The notes: a model not told the origin generated them from the sequence alone. A stretch of DNA of 64,000 bases from Theristus sp. LFF4_11 (GCA_030248135.1 JASANC010000238.1:1-64000); one strand, 5' to 3'. Positions 31,431 through 42,916 are shown, numbered from the stretch's first letter. Numbers and translations: made by a program.

Positions 31431-31581
31431 CCATTTGCTTTTGGTTCGTTTGAGCGCGTCAGAGTTACTCAATCAATCAATATTGCAATGAAAAAAGTAC
31501 CCTATAAAGTTGAAGAAAGTAAAAAATTACGTATTGAGTGCTTTTCTTTGAATCAGTCCAGTTCAGTGACAGGCTTCGGAA

Positions 31582-31841
31582 TACCGTAAAGTCTTGCATA
31601 TAAGGTCTCCTTATATAAATTTGAAAATCAAAAATTTCTGAAAAAAGTGGAATTTCGTGTGACAACCTTATAAGTGGGAGGAGGTCTTATAAACCGAACA
31701 TTAGGAATTCCGAGCCTTATAAACGTGGCAGGATTTTGACCAAGTCAAAATTTTGAATTTTTTGGTTTCCCGCCGTGTGACACTCCGCCCACTTTTGGGT
31801 GGGGGTCGTGGGAGGAACCTTATATGCAAGACTTTACGGTA
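31582..31841. mobile_element. Family 4 MITE, copy 1 (260 bp)
   Basis: Inverted ends TACCGTAAAGTCTTGCATAT and its complement. Inner motifs CCGTGTGACACTCCGCCCAC and CTTATAAGTGGGAG recur in copies at 42168, 44895 and 47248. Confidence 0.9.
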
Positions 31842-32044
31842 TGTTATTTTATCATCATTTTCAAATATTAAAAATAACAAGAAAAACACAATCGATAATA
31901 CAAACAAACAGAATACAATCCATGTAATGATTCAACAGAGATATGAGTTACACTAAACAGCACATACCAATGAAGTGGATGTTTTAGTCTTACAAATAAA
32001 CACAGTTTTTGCATTCTTCTGAATCTCTTTTCCCCGGTTTTCGG

Positions 32045-32201
32045 CACGCGATGATTGGTTGGTGAATATGGTGATCACGTGATGCACGCTTTCTGTGAAA
32101 ACCGAACATAGCGCCCCCACAGAAATTTCTGCACAGAACGCATATGCATGCACGTGTTCACCAACCAATCAGCGGATTCCCTATAAATTCGAGTTCGACT
32201 G
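32045..32201. mobile_element. MITE family 1, copy 2
   Basis: Shares GATTGGTTGGTG, GTGATGCA, CTTTCTGTG, CATGCATGCACGTG-like and CACCAACCAATCAGC blocks with 6788-6960 and ends at GAGTTCGACTG. It lies 16 bp beyond the lectin gene's stop codon. Confidence 0.7.
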
Positions 32202-32217
32202 TGAATTCCCGTTGCTC

Positions 32218-34835
32218 TCACACGGCCACTCTGCGGAACAGCTGATACCCCACGGCCGCGGTCGTGTCCGTCTCCGCGTACCACTGGTACAGAAAACAGT
32301 CGCCCGTCGCCGCACCGAACGCAAACGCGCCGCACAGTTTGTACTTTGCGCACTCATACGCGCACGGCACCGCACCACCGAAAGTGCCGGCTGCCTCCAA
32401 GTACTCGAATATAGCTGTTGACTGCATGTCGTCGCCGACTTTCATCCACTGCTCCGGACGATGAAACGTCGGGTCAGCTGCGAACGAATGCAACTGTTAT
32501 TTATATTTGCGTTTCATTGAATTCGAGAACCACTTGTATACAATATCTGTAAACGTGAAGCGTGTTTATTGTGAATGCAGCGTAATTGAACACGCACGGA
32601 ACGAATCGATATATTCGTGCTCTTTACTTCAGCCATCTGGTGCTAGACCGTCCAGTATAATGACGGTCCAGTCGGTATAACAACGTGCAAGCACTGTTTC
32701 TAGCGGTTTCGCCTGGTAAGCGTATACCGCGGGCCCCCAGGCTCGTCAGTACGACAAGGCCCGGGCTGCACAGCCCAATCAAACATGATGACCAGCTCAG
32801 ACGGATGTTATGTCTGGCTGAAACATCAGCGAAACAGTGGATCACACAAGACAATATATTTGCGTTCGCATGTTGTGCAGTTTTTAGTCATCTCTGATGA
32901 ATTGAATTCAGCAAAAATAGCCCTTGTTTTCACTCACGGTACTGACAGTTCCAATATCTTGTGAGGGTCGTGTCCTCAGTTTTCAGAAGGCCACCGTTGA
33001 TCGGACCAGGCAGAGTGGCGCCGTCATGCACTGGTTGGTTCGGTGCCCACACTGGAAGTTTGTTGATGTTTTTGGTAAAAATTGTTCAGTAGTGATCAAA
33101 AAAATTTATTGTGACAGATGAAGAGTTTTCCACTACACTCAGATTGATGTGAAATTTCACGTCACGTTCCGTTTTCAAAAAAAAAGAAAACAAAAACAAA
33201 AACTGGGCGTTTTTCTGACACTAAAAGGTTCAGTCAAATTCTTACACACATCCGGTTAGCTGCTGATTTTGATTTTGAAAACAGTGTGAAAACTTACGTT
33301 GAGCGCTCGCCAGTGAAATATTGCGTCCCAATTCGTCGCTCACCCACCACCAGCTTCCTGCTACGTTGTAGAGGCCGATCCAGCGACCACCCTAAAACGA
33401 GTGTGTGTTTTTTATGAGTTGTGTGAATTCATCATGTATCTGCGCATGGTTTAATGAGGATGACGTGACGTGACGTGACGTGACGTGACGTGACGGACGT
33501 GACGTGTCGGACGTAACGTAACGTGACGTGACGTGACGTGACGTGACGTGACGTGACGTGACGTGACGTGACGTGACGTACGTGACGAACGTGACGTGTC
33601 GGACGTGACGTGACGTGACGTGACGTGACGTGACGTGACGTGACGTGACGTGACGTGACGTGACGTGACGTGATTAGAGCGTTGAGTAACGTAACGCAAC
33701 ACACAGCACCACAAGATGATTTTGTTTCTGCTGCACGGCCGCAGTAGTCAGTAGATTCGGCATCACTGCCAACCGTCCGTTTTCCGCGCGCACACATTGC
33801 GTTTTCGCGATGTCAAATATTCTGCCAAATCCACTGGACTGACCCTCCACGACGTAGCAGTAACCGTCGTGGTAGGCACGAGCATAGACCTGTATGTACA
33901 TATATACAGTAGTAAATTTGATGATGACCTTGTCTGAAATGTGAAGCAATTAAAAGCGGACGATCCATCTGAGCTGAAAGTCTGACTGGTGGGTGTTTTT
34001 TAAGCAAATGACATCAGTTAGGTAAACTCGTTCTGATAAGTTGCATATTCATTTAATACTTTCTTTTGCTTTTGAAATTCAATATGCCTTTACACACGCA
34101 TGGATAGGATTGCAACAGTCCGCGGTAATCTGTTTGAATTTGCGGCGCCGTCGTGTTGCTGATACCCACTTTCTGCCATAGCGTTGCGGTTTTTCTTAGA
34201 GAGTGAAACTTGCGTGCACAAACTTTCTGGAACAATAAGTACTTGAGTGCACTGTGTTCAGACTGCGACTTTACCTTGTGAGTGTTGCTGTCTGCTGCAG
34301 GCGCCTGTGACGGTGTGAGTGGTGAGCTTCCCGACAAGCCATTGCACCAGTCTTCAAAAGCTGCAATATATTTGACATTATTGTACTTAGAGAACACAGA
34401 AAACCTTTTTACAACTGAACACACAAAATGCAATCAAATTGCACTCAAGCGCTGTTGTTTTGATGCGCCACATGTACAAAAAGCGGCGTTTTTTGCGGAC
34501 ACGTTATTCAGTGATAGGTCGCCACCACCAGAAGTGATGTCTTTTTTTCAAGAAAGATGAAATGTTTGTTAGAAAGTGGCCTGCTAGAAACCGTCAGTTT
34601 TTGAAATATGGTGAATACAAAGGCCAGTAATTAGTGGGTTTGGGTAACGGGAAAATAGCGAAATTCATCATTTGCTTCAGACCCTGGGCACGGGTCAACT
34701 GATGAAGCATTTATAAAACAGCAACATTTTCAATTGTCTGATCCTGATGGTGATGTTACCTCTTCTCTTACCTGTACTCAAGACGGTGTACTGCTTTAGA
34801 ATGCCACCAAAAGTCAGTCCAAGTAACAAGAGCAT
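32218..34835 (-). CDS. Secreted C-type lectin with PAN/Apple-like tail
   Basis: Six exons with matching phases: 34772-34835 (signal peptide, MLLLLGLTFGG), 34275-34360, 33710-33889, 33298-33391, 32938-33051 and 32218-32477; 265 aa. Exons 3-5 form a C-type lectin domain: a CYVVEG start, an inner Cys, LAVMPN, then WIGLYN, a Trp-rich turn, WAPNQP and a closing W-NC. The Ca-binding EPN/QPD triplet is not evident (APNQPV lies at its place), so sugar binding is uncertain. Exon 6 adds a Cys-rich PAN-like domain (CAYECAKYKLCGAF ... CFLYQW) before the TGA. Probably a secreted defence or recognition protein. Intron 3 holds a TGACG-type array. Confidence 0.85.
32641..32860. repeat. Dispersed repeat, family 5 copy 1
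   Basis: Lies in the last intron of the lectin gene. It shares GGTTTCGCC, GCGTATACCGCGG-like, CAGGCTCGTCAGT and GAAACATCAGC blocks with 45497-45620. Confidence 0.6.
33462..33672. repeat. (GTGAC)n array in lectin intron 3
   Basis: A pentamer array with a few broken units. It spells overlapping TGACGTGA, a CREB/ATF-site-like motif, many times. Related arrays lie at 48662-48998 and, briefly, 41700-41720. Confidence 0.95.
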
Positions 34836-36117
34836 TTTTTTCAAATTTCAAAGTTTTAAAGCCCTCTGATGAAGGCCTGTTCAATTTACATACCAATCCT
34901 TCATGAACTCCAGCACACGCTTTTAATAATAATGATTTTATTTGGCCAAATATTTACCTCCAGTCAACGCTGTTCCGTTTTAGGCTTTGTTGTGTGTTTG
35001 ACGACAAGAATAATTGACATACTTACTGTAGTTAGCCAGCTAAGCTACGCAGTTTCGACATGTTTACGGCCACAATTGTGATGTGATCATTGATATTATA
35101 AGTGGTAAGTTGGTTGGAGGGGGGTTTTGTTTTGGGGGGTTGTTTTGGTGGTGTGTTGTTGGGGTTTTGGCCGATTTTAAGGTTAGTTAATGTGTGTGTT
35201 ATTGAGGATATGTAAATGTTTTTATATCTGTTGTTGGCTGGATTTTTTTTAATAATGGTGGTGGGGGGGTGGATTGGAGGTGGTGTTGGGAGGGGTTGGG
35301 GGGTGTTTGTGTGTGATTATGGGTTGGGCCGATCAGGTTTGGGTGGAGTATGGGGGTGGGTGGGTTGGGGGTAGGTGGGTAGTAAAGGGGGGTGTGAGGG
35401 AAGAGAGAAAATAAGTTGAAGGGGAGATAGATGACGTTTATACAATGTACATCAAGTGGTCCATAAGTCATACCAACCTTAAAGTGCTGTAGCTCAGCAA
35501 CGGTTTGATGCGTGAAACTATATTGCCAAGTTTATAGCAAAACTCAACTTAGGTGGCCCCAATTTTTGGCTAGACACAAAATAGTGAACCACTAGTTCAT
35601 AACGAGCTGCAAAGTTTCGCATGTCAATGAACATTTTCACGTATCACCCCTATTGTTTTGAAGTGTTTGAGTATGAGTCTTTCCCACACGCATAATACGG
35701 GAAGGTGCATGAGCATATTGTTTCAATTCAATTGCATGTACGTATGTACAGGGTGGGCCAAAAAAAGGTTCCAATTCTAAACTGCTCTCACTGGCGTGTG
35801 CTAAGATGTTTAGAGCTGAAAATTGAAACACCATTAGAAAAAATTTAGAGGTTTTTCTGACTAATTTTTTTACCGTATGTTGCCCCTATCACTCACTACA
35901 GCAGAATATCTGAAAAACATGAAAAATCGACAAATGTGGTGAAATGCAGAGGGTTAATTTAGCTGTAACAAAGACCAAATGATGAACGTTGGTGACAACC
36001 CGAGTGCTCACAACACAAAAAAAGATGAAAAAAACAATACGCACATGCAGTATCTAATGTGATCTGTCTGTCTCAGTCAATCAAACTCAGACAGTCCAAA
36101 GGTCGCGGGTTCGGCTA
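34836..36117. other. Lectin upstream region with G/T-rich stretch
   Basis: No gene seen. 35105-35400 is strongly G/T-rich on the plus strand with many GGGG runs, so quadruplexes are possible. At 35749 a motif like CAGGGTGGGCCAAAAAAAGG looks like one end of a DNA transposon, but no partner end was found. 36090-36117 has a B-box-like GGTTCGGCTACC, possibly an old tRNA/SINE piece. Confidence 0.45.
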
Positions 36118-37022
36118 CCGCAGGGGATGCCACGTGTAACGAATAGTGCAGATTGCAATAGTGCTGTGACTGCAGTTGATTTTTTTATGATTCCAGAGTC
36201 ACCGATCGGTGATACATATTGTGCAGCCTGTGATGTAGCGTTCTTTCTTCGTTCGTGCTCGGACACGGAGTCAAAGATGTGCTGCAGTGATGGACTCTTT
36301 TGTGCTGTAGTTCCACTTGTGATTGGACGAACAGTTGGCAACATCTCGAGCGCTGAGCTGCGAGTTGAGTGCGTCCGCTCCGGTGCACGAACCTCGTTCA
36401 GACAGTTGCATGTAGTTTGTCCACATCGCTTGCAACGGGAGCGCTTTTGACCCAGCTGCGACTGTTGATCTGTCGATCCTGGTGAGATTGTCGAAGTCCA
36501 TCGTGAATCAATGGCACCTCCATATCCAAACTGAATGTGATCCTGTGTCCCAGGTAGTATTGTGGCTAAACCGCTTGCAGCATTCTGAGTCAGCACACTT
36601 TTGACCATTGTGTTCTTGTATGAATTTAGAATCTGATCTTTAAATTTGCTGTTGAGAATGACTGTTTTAGTCATTCCTGAGCTATTCGTGCCCTCCGGCG
36701 TTTCGATCACACTCAAGACATGCTCTGGTTTGATTGCTTCAACCCACTCAGAATCATTCAGCTCCATGAACTCTTGCAGTTGGACTTGTTTCTTGAACTC
36801 ACCTTGTGGTTCATGGTGATCGTCGACGTTGACAATGCCCATAAGGCCTTCTGTGAGCTGCGGACCAAATCCAGCGAGATGTTGAAGAGGACTGCCTAAT
36901 TGGGCCATGCCCAGCACATCTGGCCCGAGCAGACTCTGGCTCTCATCCTGGACATTGGTATTCATGTTCGGTTCACTCGCAAGGGGAATTCCGGTATTGA
37001 CGTAAGTGTGCATGAAATGCAT
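36087..37022 (-). CDS. Insertion ORF 2, 3'-truncated, unidentified
   Basis: Intronless frame of 311 codons, but the last 17 come from the target duplication and flanking tRNA-like DNA, so the original C-terminus is lost at 36138. The N-terminal part is acidic. A central CKRCGQTTCNC looks like a metal-binding cluster with an adjacent basic patch (KRSR). No family recognised. The unbroken frame implies a fairly young insertion or selection on it. Viral origin is inference from the two tight intronless ORFs and the flanking repeats. Confidence 0.5.
   Translation of the reverse strand: MHFMHTYVNTGIPLASEPNMNTNVQDESQSLLGPDVLGMAQLGSPLQHLAGFGPQLTEGLMGIVNVDDHHEPQGEFKKQVQLQEFMELNDSEWVEAIKPEHVLSVIETPEGTNSSGMTKTVILNSKFKDQILNSYKNTMVKSVLTQNAASGLATILPGTQDHIQFGYGGAIDSRWTSTISPGSTDQQSQLGQKRSRCKRCGQTTCNCLNEVRAPERTHSTRSSALEMLPTVRPITSGTTAQKSPSLQHIFDSVSEHERRKNATSQAAQYVSPIGDSGIIKKSTAVTALLQSALFVTRGIPCGSRTRDLWTV
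36118..36137. repeat. 20-bp direct repeat, left (target duplication)
   Basis: CCGCAGGGGATGCCACGTGT, repeated exactly at 37645-37664 in the same orientation, bounding the two-ORF insertion. Confidence 0.85.
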
Positions 37023-37038
37023 GGGATATGCTCGATGT

Positions 37039-37602
37039 TTATTTGGGACGATTGTGTGCGTGTGGCTTGATTAGAGTCTGTTTGTGGATGTCTATCGTTT
37101 GAGTTGTTTCTCCGGCTTTGCGCATCGCCAGTAGCAGCTCAGTCGGACTTTCAATGCCAGTTGGGTCAAAGTGCTGTGCTGCGTCGCCGATTGACTTCAG
37201 ATCAGTGCAGCGCGCGTGAACCTTTTTCATCGCGAGACCAACTGAGGACTCAGGATGTCCTTTAGAAATCATGGCGTAGTGCGTCATTAATGCAATGATA
37301 CGCCCGTATGTCTCTCGATCGACACATCCAACATGATTGATTGCGCTCAACTCGTTAACTGCTTCGGTGATTTTCTTAGTTGCCTCACTGAAACGGCGCT
37401 CTGTATCGCGTGTTTGTTCGGCAATCATTTTTTGGATGTTATCGATCGTCGCACGGTTTAGATTGGTAGTCTCAGCCTTGCTCTGACCCAACTGTCCTAA
37501 CAGTCCGCCAACAATCGTCTGAATCGATTGATAGACATCAGCATCCAGTCCTACTCGTGGCGGCGAACACTGTTGACAAGTATAGCGATACCATGGACGC
37601 AC
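37039..37602 (-). CDS. Insertion ORF 1, 187 aa, helical, unidentified
   Basis: Intronless frame on the minus strand inside the insertion. After a short start with a CxxC it is mostly charged helix with heptad-like spacing (about residues 20-95), then a second helical block and a basic His-rich end. No domain recognised. It ends 16 bp before the ATG of the next ORF, so the two lie like neighbours on a polycistronic RNA, which is unlike the intron-rich host genes. A non-retroviral viral element (for instance a phosphoprotein-like coiled coil) or a processed copy of an unusual mRNA are both possible. Confidence 0.5.
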   Translation of the reverse strand: MRPWYRYTCQQCSPPRVGLDADVYQSIQTIVGGLLGQLGQSKAETTNLNRATIDNIQKMIAEQTRDTERRFSEATKKITEAVNELSAINHVGCVDRETYGRIIALMTHYAMISKGHPESSVGLAMKKVHARCTDLKSIGDAAQHFDPTGIESPTELLLAMRKAGETTQTIDIHKQTLIKPHAHNRPK

Positions 37603-37644
37603 ATCTTTTTTTCAAGATCACAAGAAAATTGAAAAAAATTCATC

Positions 37645-37664
37645 CCGCAGGGGATGCCACGTGT
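37645..37664. repeat. 20-bp direct repeat, right (target duplication)
   Basis: Exact copy of 36118-36137. Long target duplications of this size are typical of LINE-driven retroposition. Confidence 0.85.
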
Positions 37665-38365
37665 TGCGATTATATTGAGAAAGTACGTTTTATGTCAAGA
37701 TACCAACACATGGAAAAACAACAGAATCAACAGAACATGTTGAAGGAAATGCAACACAGAACACAGAACACACAGCGCAGCTTGAAGTCAAAACATTGCA
37801 GCATGTGCGCTCAACAGTGAGAGCTCAATTGAAACTGTGAGATAACGCGCACTTTTTCTCGCGGTAGTTTTTCCGCGACATCTAGACAGTTTGGAAATGC
37901 TGAATGCTGAACCTATGTATGAAAAAATCTTTTAAAAACATCTATGAAAGAGTAATAAGAAAATCAAAGCAGAGAAAGCCACGTTTTTGACCATTCATAA
38001 AGCCTTATGATCAAACAAAACACTCTAAATTTTCATTGAGTCGCGGGTATCCAAAATCGGTTCGATTGTGTAACCCAATTTTGACGCACATGCAAATTGA
38101 ACAACTATCCTGTGCGCCAACGATGGAAAGGACGTTTTAGTCTCACGCCACAGAAAATTCCAGTATAACGCTGTGCCAGTGTTCATGCCATACCCATTTT
38201 CATGCCACTTTTTGTGCCATACCCATTTTAATACCATTTTTTGTGTCATACCCAAAAAATAGCGCTGGCCTGGAACTGGGCATATAGCATGAACAGCTTG
38301 ACATGCGCGTTTTGAAAATAAAAACGGTTAAAGCTTTGCAACATTTTTCAGTCGAAGTAGATAAA
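37665..38365. other. No firm gene
   Basis: 37665-37820 continues an open plus-strand frame rich in Gln/Met/Lys that ends at a stop and could be an old exon. 38040-38250 has three imperfect copies of a unit like CATACCCATTTT. Confidence 0.35.
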
Positions 38366-39931
38366 ATGAGTCGCAGCTACCGCAACGGCATCGGGTACAC
38401 GTGCGCTCGTCGATGTTTCACCGAGGAGAAATGCAAGACCAAAGGGCAAAAGGCGCAAACGGTTGGTGTTTATATGCCTATGGTCAACCTGGATAATTTG
38501 TAGTATTTGCTGATTGGCTGTTGCTTTGCCTGAGATCAGGTTCAAAAAAATTCTTATCGACAACACATCGTTTACCGTGCATTCAATTACTTCAATTTAA
38601 ATAATTTGAAACTTCAGTCGATTTTTAAAAACGGCAGACCTTTTGTCGAGGCTGTAAATTTATGCAGCAGAACAGACCACAGAAAAAAATCACTGCGAGG
38701 GTCAACATGTCACAAAAAACATCACCATCAAGAGTCCAGTGTTTCGTCACTGCTTCTTGCAGGTGCAACTGACGTTGGATCGAGAAAACTTCAGCGGAAA
38801 ACAATACTCGGACGTAGGCCTATTCTGCAAATGCCTCTATGAGACTGACGAGTGGGCATTTCAGTGAGTTTCCATTGAGAAAACACGCTTAGCGCAGTGT
38901 GTTTGATAAAAACGGTGTGTCATTGTGTCTCGCAGAACACAGAGCTCGCGAACGAATGAATGAACGGGATCGGAGTGTGTTGCTGCAAGAAATCAGTGAT
39001 CACCCTCGTGGCCTGGTGGTAGTGCGTTAGACTGCAGTCTGTGCTCTCGGGGGATCGAGCCCCGCCGAGGGGTGTATCGGCACTTAATGACAGAGAAAAC
39101 TCGATGGGCGCCCTACTCAATGGCGTTCTGTACGCTTCTCTGGGTTAGCCCTGACTAAAAAAATCGCCTAAAAATCCCAACAACAACATATTCAAAGGGC
39201 ATTCATGAAGCAGTATTTTGTGAGCGCGTATGTAGCTAGTTTCAGCACAAAAGCTATATGTTTCAGGAAAGTTTCCTGCACGCCAAAGGAAAACTTGTTG
39301 GTACTTCCGGAAGTCGTAAAAGAGTTTGAGGTAAACGGTTTTTTTATTCAATCACGCACTGATTATACTTCCACTGACTTTCATAGACACGTTCGTTCAC
39401 AAGCAGAATTATCGGTTTTTATTATCAACCATTAACCATCATCGTCAACCAATCATCTTTTTTTGTTTTCCAAGTTTTTGTCATTTTTTGCTTTTTGCGA
39501 GATACGGCCACACTGTCATTGCGGTCTTTCCAGTCTCAAGCAAAGACAGCTGCATACATATGTCCTACAAACCGCACCAATCTCAAACGTAATGGTAAAG
39601 GTGGCCAACGTGGGCAAAGAAAGCAAAAACTGACGGGCGACTGAGCACAAACACACACGCAAGCACGTCACAATCACCATAAAAACTAAAACCATGAGTT
39701 ACGTGAAGTGAACCGCGCAGGTTGCGTGTGGTTTTCACAGCAACACATAAAACAGCCACAAAGTTCACATCTCAAAAAAATGTGGAGACGTTTGGTTTTT
39801 TTCAGGCCGAGTGCAAACCGTCGAAGTTAGCAACCACGGGAGCACCTGCAGAAAATGAGGAACAAGAAGGAACAACAGAAGCAGAACCTGCAGACATATT
39901 GGAGCCAACAAAGAATGAAACCAAAACATAA
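38366..39931 (+). CDS. Small Cys-containing protein, four exons
   Basis: Exons 38366-38461, 38763-38863, 39267-39330 and 39806-39931 join with agreeing phases (0, 2, 0) and good sites (donor GTGAGT at 38864; acceptors CTTCTTGCAG, GTTTCAG and TTTTTTCAG). Product 128 aa from ATG 38366, with seven Cys spread over exons 1-4 (CARRC, FCKC, VSC, AEC) and an acidic Glu/Thr/Pro tail. It has no signal peptide here. An acceptor (ATTTTTCAG) 15 bp before the ATG suggests an upstream phase-1 exon, possibly the secretion signal, that I could not find. Intron 2 holds a SINE. No family recognised. Confidence 0.55.
38998..39195 (+). mobile_element. tRNA-derived SINE, copy 2
   Basis: A box TGGCCTGGTGGTA, B box GGATCGAGCCCC, the shared body, and a CAACAACA tail. 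It lies in intron 2 of the 38366 gene. Directly after it, 39197-39240 matches the start of the MITE at 41521. Confidence 0.9.
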
Positions 39932-40858
39932 AAGCATATAGCACATAAAAGGAGAACATGATAAAACTGCAGCATAAAATTGTTTTGTTTTTTATTTAAC
40001 TTTGCTCTCTAAGTCTTGAGCTAGAAGATGCCATTTAGTATTGTAACTGGCGTTAAAGGTAACCGAACCGAAACTGACATGTTTTTGTTTAAATTTAAAT
40101 TTCTTTTTACTACTACGCTCACTGTCATAAAAAATTGGTGAATTGATGAATAAAAAAGTGTATGCTCAAAAAAAGTTCAGTGAAGATATGCCCCGGATTG
40201 AAACAAAGAATACATGAAGAAAAGTGTTTTTTCATGCAAAAAAACTATCCAAGTGACAATCCTGTATTTGCGCAGTTTATTCGTCTGACTTACATGACGA
40301 TGTATTTTCTTACTTTCCCATGTTCTCCCGTGACTTTATTGCAATCTTTAGAAATACACACTGCAATTGATCAGACAAACTTTGAGAATCTGTGTAAAGG
40401 TAAATTTTCGAATGAACAGAATATATTTTTCCCATGGCAAAAAAGTTCACATGAAAAAGATGCATTAGCAGATGAATCTTTTAAAATTGCCGGCGGAAAC
40501 AAGATTTGCCCATTTTTTAAATACGACTCTTGACCTGCCTGTTTGATCTTTTTTATCCGCTATTTAACTGATTGGGCTGGTACAATGTAGACCTCATAGA
40601 ACTCTCCCTTTCTATAATAACTGGAGGGTTGATGAGACGAAACGTGGCGAGACAGTAAAAATATGCCACAGCCAAAACAAATGACGAGACGAGACATGTC
40701 TCGTGGCAACTGTTAGCCCACACGGCAACGTGGGGGCTAACAGTGTTGAGTTGAGGGTAGACCCGGTGCTTTCCAAAAAAAAAGATTTTCAATTATTCTG
40801 ACTCTGAATTTTGAAGAATTCCAGAGTTGTTTTGGAGCGAAAACAACAGACACAGAAA
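39932..40858. other. No gene recognised
   Basis: AT-rich spacer. 40162-40533 is an open frame of 123 codons without a recognisable domain. Confidence 0.45.
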
Positions 40859-42916
40859 ATGCTGCAGTCGCAAATTTTCGCTTTTCTTCTGTTGTTGGTA
40901 TTTTGCCAGTTGCCGTTGATAAAGAGTGAACTCAACGACACCGTACCAGGTAACATGAGAAAAAATAGCTCAACAAACATGTTCAACGCAATGAACGTGT
41001 GTTGAGACTGAAGCACAGACCGCTTGTTGATCTTTTTGGTGCAGTATTTTTCTTGGTGTATTTGTTTTTGTCTCTCCAGTGCATTGCACACACAAACAAA
41101 CACACTGGCAACCACACAAGCACGCTGTAATGTCGTCCACTGTGCGTGCTGGTGTGTTGGGTTTGACACGTTGTAGCATCAGATTTGATAGTGATGAAAA
41201 CTATTGCTTTCACAAAACTGTTTTAGGAGAAGGCTTTGTTTTGTTCAGATTAGAGCGGATTTTGTTGTTTTTCATGAAAAAAATTCTTCAACATTGACGC
41301 AGATGATACAACGACCACCGCTTCCGTTGAAGATATACTTGGAAAGGTTGTTGCAGAAAAGGCTAAACTAGAGGGTAAAATAGTTCTGTATTAACTTTGA
41401 TTTTGGCCCTTGGCACTCAATACGCACATGGTTAAACAAACAGTTTTATGCATGACGCGGGAATTCAAAAATGGCGAACTGATCCGAGTCCACTTAATAG
41501 GGCCGACACCGAGTCACTCAAGGGGCATTCATGAAGCAGTGACCGCGTAGCTATATTTTAACACAGTTGCACGTCACTACATAATGCTTCATGAATGCAG
41601 CTTTAGGCGATTTTGAAATGCCACATAAAGATTGAAACTGGTTTCCTGTGTTAGCTGTGTTAAGGACCGTTTATACCTGACGTATGCGCATACGGCACGA
41701 CACGTCACGTCACGTCACGTAAGTCGACGTACGTCTGCATACGTCAGGTATAAACAGGACTTTAAGGCACTAAGCGGTCACTAAATACTACTTATTCGTG
41801 AATGCCCCTCAAAATTTTAATAAACGTTATTGATCTGTGAAACATGAAACCGATTTTAAAAATTCTCGAGCAAAAAAAAGTTGCATCTAAAGCCGAGCAA
41901 CAGCCGTTCAGCAAATCTCTTTTTTTTCTTTTCAGAAGAACTCCGGCAAGTCAACGAGCAAGGTAAAATGATGAGTGAAAGGTTGCAAAATGAAACGATG
42001 CAATGTGAACAACGTCATATGGGTAAACTTTGTTTTTTTTTTGTTTTTTTCGCGTTTTCCTCATATGCTACTGCTGGCCAGAGCCAGTGGCCGAAAGAAG
42101 AACAAAATCATCGGAAACACAATAAGCATACATCGACTGTGAAAGATTTTATCGAGTTTCTCAAGAATACCGTAAAGTCTTGCATATAAGGTTCCTCTCA
42201 CTTATAAGACCACCACCTAAAAGTGAGCGGAGTGTCACACGGTGGGAAACCAAAAAAATCATAAAATTTTGACTTGGTCGAAATCTCACCCCGTTTATAA
42301 GGCCCCGACTTCCTAATCTTCGCTTTATAAGATCTCCTCCCACTTATAAGGCTGTCACACAAAATTCCACTTTTTTCCGAAATTTTTGATTGTCAAATTT
42401 ATATAAGGAGACCTTATATGCAAGACTTTACGGTAATTACGGTGCCAATATTTTCGATATGGAGCTAACTGTTTTTTATTTCCGAACAACTGTTCTCATT
42501 TTCATTGAGCGCCAAACCATTTTTTATTTAACTTTTCCGCCTAAATATCGCTCTGCATTACAATGACTTCTGCAGATCAAGTAGAAAAAGCGAAACTCGG
42601 GAGCAACGCAGAGGACAAACGCAACGCCGTCAAGTCGGCTGACAAGGAATTGAGGAGTTGCCTCAGTGGAATGACAAGTAAGCGGTTTTTTTCCAGCTCA
42701 ACCCCATTAGAATTGTACATGTTGAAAAACTTGTTAATAACAAAAAATAACCTTTTTATAGAAATAAGAAAGAAGCTTTCGGAAATATCATATGAAAGAA
42801 TAAGACTAGTAATGGCGCTACAAAGCAAGAACATGGTCGAATTGCTATGGAGTACACATACAAGAAAGAACAAAAAACGAAATGATAACGACAATGAAGA
42901 ACATGAAACTGTGTGA
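40859..42916 (+). CDS. Secreted coiled-coil protein, phase-1 family gene A
   Basis: Five exons: 40859-40949, 41303-41374, 41936-42022, 42576-42677 and 42762-42916; every junction is phase 1; 168 aa. Exon 1 is a signal peptide (MLQSQIFAFLLLLVFCQLPL). Exons 2-4 encode short charged helices rich in Ala/Glu/Lys with two Cys (one each in exons 3 and 4). Exon 5 is a helix with a basic-then-acidic tail (RKNKKRNDNDNEE). It is paralogous to 45851 (QIFAFLLL against QIFALFLL; TTTT...AEKAKLE against TTIT...AAKKAKIK). Function unknown; a secreted helical protein is all that can be said. Introns 2 and 3 contain MITEs. Confidence 0.75.
41521..41809. mobile_element. Family 6 MITE with a nested MITE
   Basis: Inverted ends AGGGGCATTCATGAA / TTCGTGAATGCCCCT. 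Lies in intron 2 of gene A. A fragment is at 39197-39240. Confidence 0.8.
41668..41757. mobile_element. Nested short MITE
   Basis: Inverted ends GTTTATACCTGACGTATGC / GCATACGTCAGGTATAAAC surround a CACGT-repeat core. It is inserted within 41521-41809. Confidence 0.75.
42168..42435. mobile_element. Family 4 MITE, copy 2
   Basis: Same TACCGTAAAGTCTTGCATAT ends as 31582-31841. Lies in intron 3 of gene A. Confidence 0.9.

Noticed and set aside
33432..33797. Open frames with repeated HVTSR
   Set aside because: Pure product of the GTGAC pentamer array inside the lectin intron.
35749..35772. Complete mariner-like transposon
   Set aside because: Only one CAGGGTGGGCCAAAA-type end seen; no partner end or transposase frame.
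39003..39080. A tRNA gene
   Set aside because: A and B boxes are present, but the cloverleaf is imperfect and the same 190-bp body and CAA tail occur three times; it is a SINE.
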